Numbered from the stretch's first letter, positions 39,663-49,552 are shown. The stretch: 64,000 nucleotides of DNA from Rickettsia endosymbiont of Cardiosporidium cionae (GCF_015476335.1 NZ_JADAQY010000002.1:186386-250385); one strand, 5' to 3'. Numbers and translations: made by a program. Notes: generated by a model not told the origin, from the sequence alone.

Positions 39663-40364
39663 TTAGTGTTCATGATCATGTCCATGAATATACATACCTA
39701 TCTCGGATAAAGCTTTTTTAAAATCTAAATTATTTTGCATTTCTGATGGTTTTCCGCTACAACAAATATGTTTATTGAGGCAAATAACGCGGTCAGAATT
39801 TTTCATTACTGTAAATAAATCATGTGAAATCATCAGTATAGAAGTTTGACTTATTGCTTTCCTGTTTTTTAGAATTTTATAAAAATTTTGCTGACTTGTA
39901 AGATCTAGATATTGTGTAGGTTCATCTAGTATTATTAGGTCTGCTTGGTTTACTATGGTACATAGTAGATAAAGTTTTTGTAGTTCTCCTCCAGATAATT
40001 TTGATAAATCTTGATTTTTAATTTTTTTATAAGATATAAAATTTAGTAATTCATCAGATAATTCTAGATTTGTTTTTGTTAATATTTTAATCAAAGTTTT
40101 TGCATTAATTGGCATATTGAAGTTCATATCCAATTTTTGTGGTAGATATTCTATTTTCAAGTTGTTTTTTTTATAAAATTCTCCTGAATATGATGTTTCT
40201 AATCCTAGAATAATTTTTGCTATCGTAGTTTTACCTGAACCATTTTGCCCTATTAAAGTTGTGATTTCTCCTGGGATTATATCTATATTGATTTTATCTA
40301 ATATAAGTTTTTGATCAAAATATTTGGACAGAGACTTAAATCTAATTATAGGTTGTAAATTCAT
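39663..40364 (-). CDS. znuC: Zinc ABC transporter ATP-binding protein, ZnuC-like
   Basis: 233-aa ABC ATPase: Walker A GQNGSGKT (residues 38-45), signature LSGGELQK near 124, Walker B LIILDEPTQ near 145 and switch His in MISHDL near 179. The last residues, HGHDHEH, are a histidine-rich metal-binding tail typical of ZnuC. It pairs with the downstream permease. A 17 kDa-antigen-like lipoprotein gene precedes it by 25 bp. Confidence 0.93.
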   Translation of the reverse strand: MNLQPIIRFKSLSKYFDQKLILDKINIDIIPGEITTLIGQNGSGKTTIAKIILGLETSYSGEFYKKNNLKIEYLPQKLDMNFNMPINAKTLIKILTKTNLELSDELLNFISYKKIKNQDLSKLSGGELQKLYLLCTIVNQADLIILDEPTQYLDLTSQQNFYKILKNRKAISQTSILMISHDLFTVMKNSDRVICLNKHICCSGKPSEMQNNLDFKKALSEIGMYIHGHDHEH

Positions 40365-40389
40365 AGATCTTTTGATAGAAATTTAGCTA

Positions 40390-40902
40390 TTACTTTATAT
40401 TAACATCTTCTATTTGCCAATTACATTCTTTATGGCGACAAGCATTGGCACGTAGTTGATATGATTTTATATCATGTATGGTTTGTATGTATCTTCTACA
40501 GTGAGTTTTTTTTGATTCACTATGTTTAGTAAAATTTTCAGCGACGGTGATTATAACATAGTTATGATTAAAATAGTAATATTTTATAGATTGTCCTTGT
40601 GGGAGGAATTCAAGAGCATATTGAGTGTATTCTATGATTTTGTTTATATTAGTATTTGTTATATATATTGAGTGATTTTTATTATTTATGAAGTAACCAG
40701 CTTTTTGCCCAATTTTTGTATTGAGCATTAGATATCGCTTAGCTTGTTCTTTATTGTTATTTTCTGTATTTTTTTTAAATTTTAAATTAGGATGTATGGT
40801 ATCTGTTATTTTTATGTCGTCAAATCTATTTTGATTATTCTTGCAATTCATATTATAGCATGAACTGATGGTAGTAAATATTATTATTAGTAAAAATTTC
40901 AT
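40390..40902 (-). CDS. Putative lipoprotein with 17 kDa-antigen-like C-terminus
   Basis: 170 aa. The signal peptide ends ISSC (Cys15), a lipobox. The C-terminal 30 residues follow the pattern CRxYxQT ... ACRxxxxWQ, which matches in order and spacing the end of the rickettsial 17 kDa surface lipoprotein as I remember it. The middle region is Lys/Asn-rich and lacks the glycine-zipper stretch of the classical antigen. It precedes znuC-znuB by 25 bp on the same strand. The relationship is a pattern match by eye, so moderate. Confidence 0.65.
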   Translation of the reverse strand: MKFLLIIIFTTISSCYNMNCKNNQNRFDDIKITDTIHPNLKFKKNTENNNKEQAKRYLMLNTKIGQKAGYFINNKNHSIYITNTNINKIIEYTQYALEFLPQGQSIKYYYFNHNYVIITVAENFTKHSESKKTHCRRYIQTIHDIKSYQLRANACRHKECNWQIEDVNIK

Positions 40903-41042
40903 ATTGGTATGTTATGATTAGATTTTAGTAAATACTGTGATTCTTAATTAAAAAAAATCCAATTTATAGAATAAGCTTTGCGCATTAGCTAGCAGTATCA
41001 TAAAGATTGAGTAGCACTAATTTTTTATTTATACAACAAACC

Positions 41043-41954
41043 ATGCAGGATATTTTAAAACAAAATTACTTGATTAAGTTCTCTTCTTACGCTTCTATTG
41101 TTGTTGCAGTTCTCATAATGATAATTCGTTTATTCAGTTGGTTTATCACTGATTCGCAATCTGTTCTTACTTCCCTTATAGATTCAGCTGTTGATATTTC
41201 TACTTCTTGTATAAATTTGATTATAGTACGTATATCTTTGCTCCCCCCAGATGATAAACACAGGTTCGGTCATAATAAATTTCAAGATTTAGCAGTATTT
41301 TCTCAATCGATTTTTTTTCTTACTTCTTGTTTATTAATTTTATTTATTTCTTTTAAAAATCTTTTATTTGTGAAAGAAGCTTTTTATTTAGATAATACAG
41401 ATGTAGGATTAAAACTTACTTATATATCTTTGATACTAACTTTAATATTGGTAGTTTACCAAAGTTATGTACACAAAGTTACTAAGTCTAATGTCATTGC
41501 TGCAGATAGGGTACATTATGCTTCAGATATATTTCTTAATATTGCTATCATTGTTTCACTCAATTTTAGTAGTGATTTTTGGTATATTGATTCAGTATCT
41601 AGTATAATTATTGCTTGTTATTTTATGTGGATTGCATATAGGTTATTTAAGATATCTTTATCTAATTTAGTTGATACAGAATTTTTGCAGCAAGATAAGG
41701 ATAAAATATTAAAAATTATAGGCAAATATACCGCAGTTAAAGGATTGCATGAATTAAAAACTAGATATGCTGGCAATAAGCCTTTTATTCAATTTCATAT
41801 AGAAATGGATGGCAATATGTCTTTACGTAAAGCTCACGATATCTCTGATAAAATTTCAGAAGAATTAACAGTAGTTTTTCCATCATCAGAAATCATAATT
41901 CATCAGGATCCTGTAGGAGTGGAAACTAATGTGAATTATCGTGAAAATATTTAA
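41043..41954 (+). CDS. fieF: Cation diffusion facilitator (FieF/CDF family)
   Basis: 303 aa from ATG 41043; an in-frame TTG at 41007 would add 12 residues. Six transmembrane helices are followed by a C-terminal ferredoxin-like domain. Metal sites are visible: Asp in SLIDSAVDIS (helix 2) and the HYASD motif (helix 5), and HIEMDG and IHQDP in the C-terminal domain. CDF proteins export Zn2+ or Fe2+ in exchange for protons. It lies divergent from the znu cluster, so metal import and efflux genes are neighbours. Confidence 0.92.
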   Translation: MQDILKQNYLIKFSSYASIVVAVLIMIIRLFSWFITDSQSVLTSLIDSAVDISTSCINLIIVRISLLPPDDKHRFGHNKFQDLAVFSQSIFFLTSCLLILFISFKNLLFVKEAFYLDNTDVGLKLTYISLILTLILVVYQSYVHKVTKSNVIAADRVHYASDIFLNIAIIVSLNFSSDFWYIDSVSSIIIACYFMWIAYRLFKISLSNLVDTEFLQQDKDKILKIIGKYTAVKGLHELKTRYAGNKPFIQFHIEMDGNMSLRKAHDISDKISEELTVVFPSSEIIIHQDPVGVETNVNYRENI

Positions 41955-42024
41955 TACTAAATTTAGCAGAAATTTTTAATTCACATAGTAGAATAGGTGA
42001 TGATTTTTATATTTGAGAATTTTT

Positions 42025-42495
42025 ATGTTTAATGCTCAATTTATGAATCTTGCTTTGGAGCAAGCCAGAAATGCTATGAATCAGGATGAAGTCCCCGTAG
42101 GGTGTATTATAGTTAATAATAATACAAAAGAAATTGTATCTAAGTCTTATAATTTAGTAGAGTCATATAATGTATCAATTTTTCATGCAGAAATGCTAGC
42201 TATCTATTTTGCTTCAAGAAAACTTAAACAAAAATATCTCACTGAATGTAGTATGTATGTGACTTTAGAACCATGTATCATGTGTTCTCAAGCTATCTCT
42301 AAAGCTAGGTTGAAAAATTTATATTTTGCAGCATTAGAACCTAAACAAGGCTCTATTGAGAGTAATATTGGTTATTTTAATACAGACTATTGCTTGTATA
42401 AACCTAATATATATTCTGGTATAAAAGAAGAGGAGGCATCCATTTTACTGAAAGATTTTTTTAGTAGATTAAGAAAATCAAAAAAAACAAAATAA
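42025..42495 (+). CDS. tadA: tRNA-specific adenosine deaminase TadA
   Basis: 156 aa from ATG 42025 (an in-frame TTG at 42013 is an alternative). The zinc/catalytic motifs of cytidine/adenosine deaminases are intact: HAEM (His-Ala-Glu) and PCIMC. TadA converts wobble A34 of tRNA-Arg(ACG) to inosine. It ends 68 bp from the convergent dnaN stop. Confidence 0.95.
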   Translation: MFNAQFMNLALEQARNAMNQDEVPVGCIIVNNNTKEIVSKSYNLVESYNVSIFHAEMLAIYFASRKLKQKYLTECSMYVTLEPCIMCSQAISKARLKNLYFAALEPKQGSIESNIGYFNTDYCLYKPNIYSGIKEEEASILLKDFFSRLRKSKKTK

Positions 42496-42563
42496 CTAAA
42501 CAACAGATATAATAGAATTTATTAATAAAGGATATGTTTTTATATTTATGATTTAGAATTTAA

Positions 42564-43742
42564 TTATCCCCTAAGTGGCATGATTACAAAAATATTGTCA
42601 GAATCATCTTTAATTAGCACAGAAGATGATGAATTTTTAAAGCAAAGTCTAATATTTTGATCCTTAATTACTTCTAGTATATCTATAATATATTTAGGAT
42701 TTAATTTAATTGATAATTTTGTACCTTGGAATTTACATATATTTTCTGTATTTTCATTAAAATATATCTTTTCTGTAGCATTTCCTATATCTTCTCCTGA
42801 AGCAGATATCATTACACATTCATTATCAATAATGATTTTTACTGCTAAAAAATTGTCTAATACTACAGTAGTAACTCTATTTATAGCTTCTAAGATCAGT
42901 TTAGAACTAATATAGAGTATGTTATTATTATCATTAGGAATAAAATGATTGTAATCTGGAAATTTCGCATCAATCAATTTTGATATCAATATAAAATTGT
43001 TAAAATTTAATTTAATTTTATGTTTACCTAAAAACACTTTTATTGATATATTTTGTTTTGAGATATCCTTAAGGATTTTTAATAATGTATGCGCAGCTTT
43101 TCTGTGTAATATTATTTCAAATTTATTTATATTAGAGTCAATGGTAGCTGATGATAGCGAAAATCTATGTGCATCAGTAGAAGCGCTTAATATCTTATTA
43201 TCTAATATGTGCAAGAATATCCCATTGATATTATATCTTGTATCTTCATACGATACAGAAGCGATGGTATTTGATATTATTTTTAACAAATTGTCTGATC
43301 CTATTTCAATGATTTGATTATAGTCTGGACTGTAATAGTCAATATTAGGAAACTGGTCTACGGGTAAAGAAAATAAATTAAAACTACATTCTTTAGTTAA
43401 TAACTGAATGTTAGATAAATTAGTATCTTGTTTGATTTCTATTTCTTGAGTATTTACTTTTCTTAAAATATCCAGTAGGACTTGAGAATGTACTAAAAAA
43501 TATCCTGCATTGATAATTTTTGCTTCAATTTCATTATATAAGTAGATATCCATATCCGTACTTTCTAGAGTTAGAGTGGTATTAGATAATTTTATCTTTA
43601 TATATTGTAGGGATTTCAGTATGTTTCTCTTTTCAATAACAAGATTCATAAAACTTAATGCAGCATACAGTATTTTGCTACCTACAATGCAGCTAGCACC
43701 AGGGATATTTTGTTTATTTTTTTCAATAACAGCTTCTTTCAT
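42564..43742 (-). CDS. dnaN: DNA polymerase III beta subunit (sliding clamp)
   Basis: 392 aa with the three-domain clamp fold pattern, ending in the conserved C-terminal VIMPLRG. It encircles DNA and tethers the replicative polymerase. It is directly downstream of dnaA on the same strand, 70 bp away, the widespread dnaA-dnaN order. Start ATG at 43742 gives MKEAVIEK; about 20 residues precede the first conserved strand, slightly longer than usual. Confidence 0.96.
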   Translation of the reverse strand: MKEAVIEKNKQNIPGASCIVGSKILYAALSFMNLVIEKRNILKSLQYIKIKLSNTTLTLESTDMDIYLYNEIEAKIINAGYFLVHSQVLLDILRKVNTQEIEIKQDTNLSNIQLLTKECSFNLFSLPVDQFPNIDYYSPDYNQIIEIGSDNLLKIISNTIASVSYEDTRYNINGIFLHILDNKILSASTDAHRFSLSSATIDSNINKFEIILHRKAAHTLLKILKDISKQNISIKVFLGKHKIKLNFNNFILISKLIDAKFPDYNHFIPNDNNNILYISSKLILEAINRVTTVVLDNFLAVKIIIDNECVMISASGEDIGNATEKIYFNENTENICKFQGTKLSIKLNPKYIIDILEVIKDQNIRLCFKNSSSSVLIKDDSDNIFVIMPLRG

Positions 43743-43812
43743 GCTCCGGATTCATTAGTATTGAGTGCGTGTATATCTTATTAAGAGATATGTTGATCAT
43801 ATATTAATATTA

Positions 43813-45294
43813 TTAAACTCCTTGTAATTCTGTTGATAAAGAGTCAATTATTGTTCTTAATTCACAATCTACTTCAATCAGATTTTCTATTTTTTTAATG
43901 GCATGTATTACTGTAGTATGATCCTTCTTGCCAAAATCTCTGCTTATATCTACAAGACTCTTAGAAGTAAGGTGCTTTGATAAATACATTGCTATTTGTC
44001 TTGGTTTTGAATATTTTCTAGATCTTGTAATATCAGACTTAATATCAGATGCTTGAATATTGAATCTTTGAGCTACCTTAGATTTAATATCTTGTATTGT
44101 TATAACTTTTTCATTAGATCTTAATAGATCTTTTAGTATTAGTTTAGTGTTATCTAAGTTTATCTCTTTCTTCACTAAAGTGGAGTAGGCTATCACTTTG
44201 TTTAGAGCTCCTTCTAGTTCTCTAACATTTGAAGTGATTTTATCAGCCAGGAACTCTACTACGTTTTGAGGTATATGTAAACACATTTGTTCTATTTTAG
44301 ATTGTAATATACCTAACCTAAGTTCATATGTTGTACTATGTACATCTGCTACTAAACCCCACCCTAACCTCGACTTAATTCTATCTTCTATGTTATCTAA
44401 GTCAGAAGGAGATCTATCACAGGAAATTACAATTTGTCTATTATTATCTATAATGGCATTAAAAGTATGAAAAAATTCTTCTTGAGTACTGTTTTTACCG
44501 CATATGAATTGTATATCATCTATCATTAAGACATCAACAGATCTGAACTCTTCTTTAAAGGATACAATATCCTTATTTCTCAATGCTTTTATGAAGCAAT
44601 ACATAAATTTTTCTGCTGACATGTATAACACTTTACGTTGTTTATTATTTGTATGTACATGCCAAGCTATTGCGTGCATCAGGTGAGTTTTCCCTAATCC
44701 TACCCCTCCATATAAGAACAGAGGGTTAGATTCTGCAATAGCTGTTTTAGATTCTGCAACAGCTAATGATGCTGAATATGCGAGCTCATTAGGATTACCT
44801 ATCACAAAATTTTTGAAAGTAAATCTGTGGTCTAAATATGATATAGAGTCGTCTATCACAGATATCTCATTCTGTTTATCTATTACATTATCTTGGATGG
44901 TATTTTTATCGACTTGTTTTACCAATTCCATTTGTGGGGAAGAATCATGAATATTTTCTTCACTCTCCTCTATACTAGAAATATTTACTGGTATATTTGA
45001 TAGTTTGTTTTTTACAATTATTTCTACATGTTTAACTGAAATATCGTATTCATTATATAATGTATGTATTTCAGTTAGATAATGAGACTTGATCCAATCC
45101 TTTATAAAATTTGTAGGCACGAATAGAATTACAGACCGATAGCTAGAGAATTCGTAAAAAGATATCTTACTAAACCAGTTTTGATAAGCTCTATTTCCAA
45201 AGGATTTTGTTAAATCCTTTTGTACAGTTTTCCAAAGATTGATGTGATAATTTTTATTATTTTCTATTAATGATGCTTTATCTGCGCTGGACAT
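43813..45294 (-). CDS. dnaA: Chromosomal replication initiator DnaA
   Basis: 493 aa with all four DnaA domains: N-terminal oligomerisation domain (about 1-95), a variable linker, the AAA+ domain with Walker [10 protein letters not shown] near 195 and Walker B LMIDDIQF near 258, and the C-terminal DNA-binding domain with the signature [14 protein letters not shown]. It opens the replication origin. It is divergent from sdhE and followed by dnaN. No cluster of DnaA boxes is visible around it, so the origin is probably elsewhere, as in other rickettsiae. Confidence 0.97.
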   Translation of the reverse strand: MSSADKASLIENNKNYHINLWKTVQKDLTKSFGNRAYQNWFSKISFYEFSSYRSVILFVPTNFIKDWIKSHYLTEIHTLYNEYDISVKHVEIIVKNKLSNIPVNISSIEESEENIHDSSPQMELVKQVDKNTIQDNVIDKQNEISVIDDSISYLDHRFTFKNFVIGNPNELAYSASLAVAESKTAIAESNPLFLYGGVGLGKTHLMHAIAWHVHTNNKQRKVLYMSAEKFMYCFIKALRNKDIVSFKEEFRSVDVLMIDDIQFICGKNSTQEEFFHTFNAIIDNNRQIVISCDRSPSDLDNIEDRIKSRLGWGLVADVHSTTYELRLGILQSKIEQMCLHIPQNVVEFLADKITSNVRELEGALNKVIAYSTLVKKEINLDNTKLILKDLLRSNEKVITIQDIKSKVAQRFNIQASDIKSDITRSRKYSKPRQIAMYLSKHLTSKSLVDISRDFGKKDHTTVIHAIKKIENLIEVDCELRTIIDSLSTELQGV

Positions 45295-45458
45295 ACACTA
45301 ATATCTCATATATTGTTAGTAACAAAGCATTTTACCCAAATGTTCAGAAAAAACACCTACGGATTCAATATTAATCACCGACCAATGATAGTTATAAAAT
45401 GTATTTTTTGCAAGAGTTTATAATATATTATTATATAAACCATTTATAGTAGCAATTC

Positions 45459-45746
45459 ATGATAAATATTCAGGATAAAGTTTTATTAAAAAAGAAAATT
45501 ATTTATAAGGTCCTTAATCGAGGTACAAAGGAAACAGAGACTATATTACAAAATTTTGTATTTCAATCTCTAGAAAATATGAGTTACGCAGAATTAAAGG
45601 ATTTAGATATTATAGTTTCTTGTACAGATATGGAGTTATATGATTGGATTATCAAAAAATATAGTTGTCCTGAATGGATAAATGAACAAATCATAGAAAA
45701 AATAAGTAATTTAAGGTTAATAAAATATTTAGAGATACCTAGTTGA
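45459..45746 (+). CDS. sdhE: Succinate dehydrogenase assembly factor SdhE
   Basis: 95 aa, DUF339/Sdh5 family, which promotes covalent flavinylation of SdhA. The conserved RGxxE motif is present as NRGTKETE near residue 24, and the remainder fits the five-helix bundle pattern with the CPEWI region. An AT-rich inverted repeat (45416-45440) lies between it and the divergent dnaA gene. The family was once labelled antitoxin CptB. Confidence 0.9.
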   Translation: MINIQDKVLLKKKIIYKVLNRGTKETETILQNFVFQSLENMSYAELKDLDIIVSCTDMELYDWIIKKYSCPEWINEQIIEKISNLRLIKYLEIPS

Positions 45747-45774
45747 ACTAGATCATATATGCTAACTATGTATA

Positions 45775-46533
45775 CTAATTAAGGATTAATTTTTTTTTGA
45801 AGTAGTAGCAGCATGGTATGGTTAATAGATATACAACTCCTATCACTGGTAATGCATACCATGGGTATATAATAGTTACTATTATTATTATAGAAGTTAT
45901 CATCATAGAAGTTGAAATGGAATCTCTATTAATTCTGATATGTTTTATAGATATCGTGGGTATTTTGCTTGCTAAAAGTAAGCCTATACATATGATATAT
46001 ATGTCAATGAATAATGTATATTTTCTTACATTATATAGAGCAAAATTTAGCATCATAGGTACTAAAATTAATAATGCACCTGCAGGTGCTGGGATGCCTG
46101 TCAAAAATATTTGTACAGTTTTATTATTCAGAGTATTTTTTCTAGTATCTTTAACATTGAATCTTGCCAATCTTATTGCCATGCATACTATAAAGATCAT
46201 CATTGATAACCATGATAAAATTTTAAATTCATATTGCTGAAATGACCATAAATATATGATTAGGGTTGGAGAAATAGCAAAATTAACGAAATCACATAGA
46301 GAGTCTAATTCTGCACCGAATTCACTGGATGCATTTAATATTCTAGCTATTCTACCATCCATCCCATCAATAACTGCTGCAATAACTGTACAATATACTG
46401 AAATTTCCCATTTACTCTCTAATCCAAATCTAATTGCGCTTACTCCTATTATTAACCCTAGTATTGTTAATATATTAGGTAATAAATAGTATAATATTAA
46501 AGGTTTCTTACGTTTCATCAGTGTATATAGCAA
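45775..46533 (-). CDS. pssA: CDP-diacylglycerol-serine O-phosphatidyltransferase
   Basis: 252-aa membrane enzyme. The CDP-alcohol phosphotransferase signature DGMDGRIAR...GAELDSLCD starts near residue 57 and keeps all catalytic Asp residues. It makes phosphatidylserine, which the adjacent psd product decarboxylates to phosphatidylethanolamine. It follows psd by 13 bp on the same strand. Confidence 0.95.
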   Translation of the reverse strand: MLYTLMKRKKPLILYYLLPNILTILGLIIGVSAIRFGLESKWEISVYCTVIAAVIDGMDGRIARILNASSEFGAELDSLCDFVNFAISPTLIIYLWSFQQYEFKILSWLSMMIFIVCMAIRLARFNVKDTRKNTLNNKTVQIFLTGIPAPAGALLILVPMMLNFALYNVRKYTLFIDIYIICIGLLLASKIPTISIKHIRINRDSISTSMMITSIIIIVTIIYPWYALPVIGVVYLLTIPCCYYFKKKLILN

Positions 46534-46546
46534 TGAATGCTTAAAA

Positions 46547-47254
46547 TTATCTTATATCAAAATTTCTATCAGAGCTAATATGTTCAGAACATAGGTCTGC
46601 TATTATTGTTTCTCCTGCTATACTAGTTTGGTTAACATCTGCTAGTATTTTTGTATCTGCTGGTAAATATAGGTCTACTCTACTACCAAATCTGATTAGA
46701 CCATATCTTTGCCCAGTTAGTACCTCATTACCTTCTTCAAGGTCACATATAATTCTTCTAGCAATTAAGCCTGCTATTTGTACCAGAATAATTTTTTGTC
46801 CTGTATTAGTTTCTATTACCACTGATTGTCTTTCATTATCTGTACTTGATTTATCGAGGGAGGCATTGATGAATTTTCCTGGTTTATAACGTAAATTTAG
46901 TATTCTACCTCCTATAGCTACTCTATTTATATGCACGTTAAAGATATTCAAAAAAATACTTACCCGAATCATTTTTGTCTCTGTATCTATTATCTCGGAA
47001 AGTTCGCAAGGGGGTTCTACACTTTGGATAGAATGGATTATACCATCAGCCGGGCTTACTACTAGCCCTGGATTAATTGGTATTACTCTATCCGGATTTC
47101 TAAAAAAATATGCGCAATATAGCGTAACTGTACTGCATATTACACCCAATACTATGCTCATTGACCACAGTATCAAAGTTATAACAGCAAGTATAATAAT
47201 GAATATATATCCATCCGGGTGTATTATTTTGGATAAATCTTTATAATTTCTCAT
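46547..47254 (-). CDS. psd: Phosphatidylserine decarboxylase proenzyme
   Basis: 235 aa from ATG 47254, chosen because AGGA lies 5 nt upstream and because the protein then starts at the usual place; an in-frame ATG at 47302 would add 16 residues. This is the short Psd form. The self-cleavage site is Gly-Ser in IRFGSRVD near residue 205, where the Ser becomes the pyruvoyl group. Upstream blocks SPADGIIHS and [11 protein letters not shown] are conserved. With pssA it makes phosphatidylethanolamine. Confidence 0.94.
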   Translation of the reverse strand: MRNYKDLSKIIHPDGYIFIIILAVITLILWSMSIVLGVICSTVTLYCAYFFRNPDRVIPINPGLVVSPADGIIHSIQSVEPPCELSEIIDTETKMIRVSIFLNIFNVHINRVAIGGRILNLRYKPGKFINASLDKSSTDNERQSVVIETNTGQKIILVQIAGLIARRIICDLEEGNEVLTGQRYGLIRFGSRVDLYLPADTKILADVNQTSIAGETIIADLCSEHISSDRNFDIR

Positions 47255-47665
47255 ATTAATCCTAATTTCTAGTGAAAAAAATCTCATTTGAGCATAATCC
47301 ATACAGCATGTATTATACTGATAATAAATCTATATTATAAAGCAATAATCTGCAAGTACTTAGTATTAATCAATTACTATAATCACTTAATATGTGATCT
47401 GCAGAAAGAGAGTTGATAGGAGTATATGAAAATATCTATTGCTATGTAGTTAATTATTTTACCAAACAACCAATTCTCAACTTACCTTAACACCGGCGTC
47501 TATAGCTTATGTTATACTAATATGTACACTAGCACTAGTTTAATAATTCAAATTGTATATCGCAACTAAATTTATAACAATCTCTTACAGTCTGTTTTTT
47601 TTTAACAAAAACTCGATATGTAGGAAATTGAATTGTATAGTTTATAGAGCTAACTATAAACTGTG
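47255..47665. other. Intergenic region between the XRE gene and psd
   Basis: 411 bp upstream of psd. It contains a 9-bp perfect hairpin next to the XRE stop codon, a short repeat of the word ATCTGCA (around 47349 and 47396), and a run of nine T at 47594-47603. No gene, tRNA or obvious promoter stands out. Confidence 0.5.
47639..47662 (-). terminator. Hairpin directly downstream of the XRE regulator gene
   Basis: Perfect 9-bp stem AGTTTATAG (47639-47647) and CTATAAACT (47654-47662) with a 6-nt loop, 3 bp past the stop codon. There is no T-tract on the minus-strand side, so it may be a weak terminator or an mRNA 3' end stabiliser. Confidence 0.5.
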
Positions 47666-48046
47666 TTATTCTTTATAAGGGGGCTTTAGTAAAGACTTGA
47701 CTAAACTATTGATTGCGCTTTGATGATCTGGGTTAGGTATTTTCATAAAATTTCTAGATACTTCTATGCACATTCTTTGATGCTTAGTAGCTACTGGATG
47801 TGAACTCATATTATCTATCCCCTCATGAAAATGGCTAAAATGTTCTTCCAGAGCATTTGATATCATGATTAACCTGCCTACAGAAATTCTATTTAAGCCT
47901 TTTTCATATTTTTGTAGTTGTTGGTGTGTTACTTCTATCATTTTTGCTAATTGTTGACGTGATAACCCCTTCGCCAATCTTAAAGAATAGATTTTTTCTC
48001 CAATGAACTTATCTATTTCTTGTATATAACTATTTTTACGTGCCAT
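47666..48046 (-). CDS. XRE-family helix-turn-helix transcriptional regulator
   Basis: 126 aa with a Cro/CI-type HTH at about residues 16-70: LSRQQLAKMIEVTHQQLQKYE is the classic scaffold with recognition helix. The C-terminal part is basic and without a known ligand domain. An 8-bp inverted repeat lies 55 bp upstream (48101-48123) and is a natural candidate for autoregulation. It stands alone between psd and tRNA-Leu. Similar small XRE proteins occur widely in alphaproteobacteria. Confidence 0.9.
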   Translation of the reverse strand: MARKNSYIQEIDKFIGEKIYSLRLAKGLSRQQLAKMIEVTHQQLQKYEKGLNRISVGRLIMISNALEEHFSHFHEGIDNMSSHPVATKHQRMCIEVSRNFMKIPNPDHQSAINSLVKSLLKPPYKE

Positions 48047-48100
48047 AAATTTAATACTTAATTTATATATATTTCAAAAAATCGGACCTCGAACTGCTTA

Positions 48101-48123
48101 ATACAGTACGGATTATACTGTAT
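48101..48123. promoter_or_regulatory. Candidate operator upstream of the XRE gene
   Basis: Perfect inverted repeat ATACAGTA (48101-48108), 7-bp spacer, TACTGTAT (48116-48123). The half-sites are centred 15 bp apart, compatible with a dimeric HTH protein. Binding by the adjacent XRE regulator is inference. Confidence 0.5.
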
Positions 48124-48211
48124 ACACATATTTTTTGCAACAAATATTTAATACTTTTTTACTTTTTGTTAATTAAAAATTATCTGTTAATTGTAGAATT
48201 TTGAGAATTTG

Positions 48212-48296
48212 TGGTACCCGCGGCCGGACTTGAACCGGCAAGGACTAGTCCTACGGATTTTAAGTCCGTTATGTTTACCAATTTCATCACGCGGGC
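48212..48296 (-). tRNA. tRNA-Leu (anticodon TAA)
   Basis: 85 nt including an encoded CCA end. The acceptor stem GCCCGCG pairs with CGCGGGT (a G-U at the first position), the anticodon stem encloses loop CTTAAAA with anticodon TAA, there is a long variable arm as expected for tRNA-Leu, and the T arm has GGTTCAAGTCC. It lies between the XRE gene and mvaA. Confidence 0.95.
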
Positions 48297-48502
48297 ATAT
48301 CGACATTATTAAAAATGCTAGCAACAATATTTAGTTCAACATAGTTTAGCACAATCTAACAAACGTATATTAGTTAGATCAATATCTAGGTACCAGATGT
48401 TAATACTATGTATTTTGGTCTGTGTCAAATAATTTTATCTTAAAAAAATAGACAGTAATTGGTCAATATATCATATATTACTAAATGTCTTTTTATTACA
48501 GT

Positions 48503-49552
48503 TTAAGATTTTCTATTATTACGTTCTAATAACATATGACTCCTAGTTAATGTGCCAGGATTTGTTTGTGCAGCTAGTAAAGATAATTCTCCACATAGTA
48601 CAACTGCTGCAGCTATTATAGCAAGTCTGATAGATGATTCTCCTATACTGGGTGTCTTGATGCATTTTAATAAGTTTAAATTATTTTTTACATATTCTAA
48701 ATCTTTTCCATTGCCAGTAGTTCCTACAATTAAATTTGGCAAGGTAACAGAAAAATATAAACTATTATCATTTGTTACTTTGGCGTATGTCACACCCTGA
48801 GAACCTTCAATTATATTTGCGCCATCTTGACCTGTCGCTAGGTAAAACGCTAATAACATATTTGCAAAATGTGCATTAGCACTCCGTGTTGAGCCTGCTA
48901 AAATGCTTCCTATTAAGTTTTTTTTTATATTTAGATTAACTATCTGTTCAGCTGTGGTATTAAGCTGACTAATGCAGATATCATTTGGCACTAATATTTC
49001 TGATATTATATATTTACCTCTACCTAATATACCGTTGATACAAGAATTTTTTTTATCTGTGCATATGTTGCCACTAATAGATACATATTGTAATTTTGTA
49101 TATGTTTCTAGTATGTATTTTAATAAAGCATCTGATGCTTTTGTTGAAATATTATGTCCTGCAGCATCTCCTGTATAAAAACTGAATCTTATGTATATTA
49201 AGGTGCCAACAATTTCAATATATAGATCTTCTAACTCTACAAAATTACTAGTATTTTTAGATATCTTGTTGAGTTCTTGTTTAGAATTTTTTAATTTATT
49301 TGCTGTTTCAATTAGGTAATCCACGCTATGTGATTCTAGTAGTACAGACCTTGTCATATTACTATTTTTATATATTACTGATTTGATGCCATCAGTCATA
49401 TTGGATATGTTAGCTCCTCGTTTTACAGAAGCCCACAAAGGAGTTTCAAATGTAGCCAGAGGTACTATAATTTTTTCTCTAACAATAGGGCCAGAGATAT
49501 TTATAGGACCTATATTTTTTGTAGGTATTTTAGTATAATTGTTATTATGCAT
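48503..49552 (-). CDS. mvaA: HMG-CoA reductase, class I-type catalytic domain
   Basis: 349 aa, catalytic domain only. It reduces HMG-CoA to mevalonate, the committed step of the mevalonate pathway. Catalytic residues are visible: Glu36 in PLATFETPL, Lys167/168 in CTDKKNSCINGILGRGK, Asp243 in ATGQDGAN and His339 in RSHM. The CTDKK..IN.I.GRGK block, the NAHFAN and GELSLLAA stretches follow class I (eukaryotic/archaeal type) enzymes rather than the class II reductases common in Gram-positive bacteria. It lies 28 bp downstream of murJ on the same strand and is probably co-transcribed with it. Confidence 0.93.
   Translation of the reverse strand: MHNNNYTKIPTKNIGPINISGPIVREKIIVPLATFETPLWASVKRGANISNMTDGIKSVIYKNSNMTRSVLLESHSVDYLIETANKLKNSKQELNKISKNTSNFVELEDLYIEIVGTLIYIRFSFYTGDAAGHNISTKASDALLKYILETYTKLQYVSISGNICTDKKNSCINGILGRGKYIISEILVPNDICISQLNTTAEQIVNLNIKKNLIGSILAGSTRSANAHFANMLLAFYLATGQDGANIIEGSQGVTYAKVTNDNSLYFSVTLPNLIVGTTGNGKDLEYVKNNLNLLKCIKTPSIGESSIRLAIIAAAVVLCGELSLLAAQTNPGTLTRSHMLLERNNRKS

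Noticed and set aside
38819..40364. Manganese/iron (Mnt/Sit) importer instead of zinc
   Set aside because: The ABC-3 family covers both, but the His-rich ZnuC tail favours zinc; specificity remains inferred.
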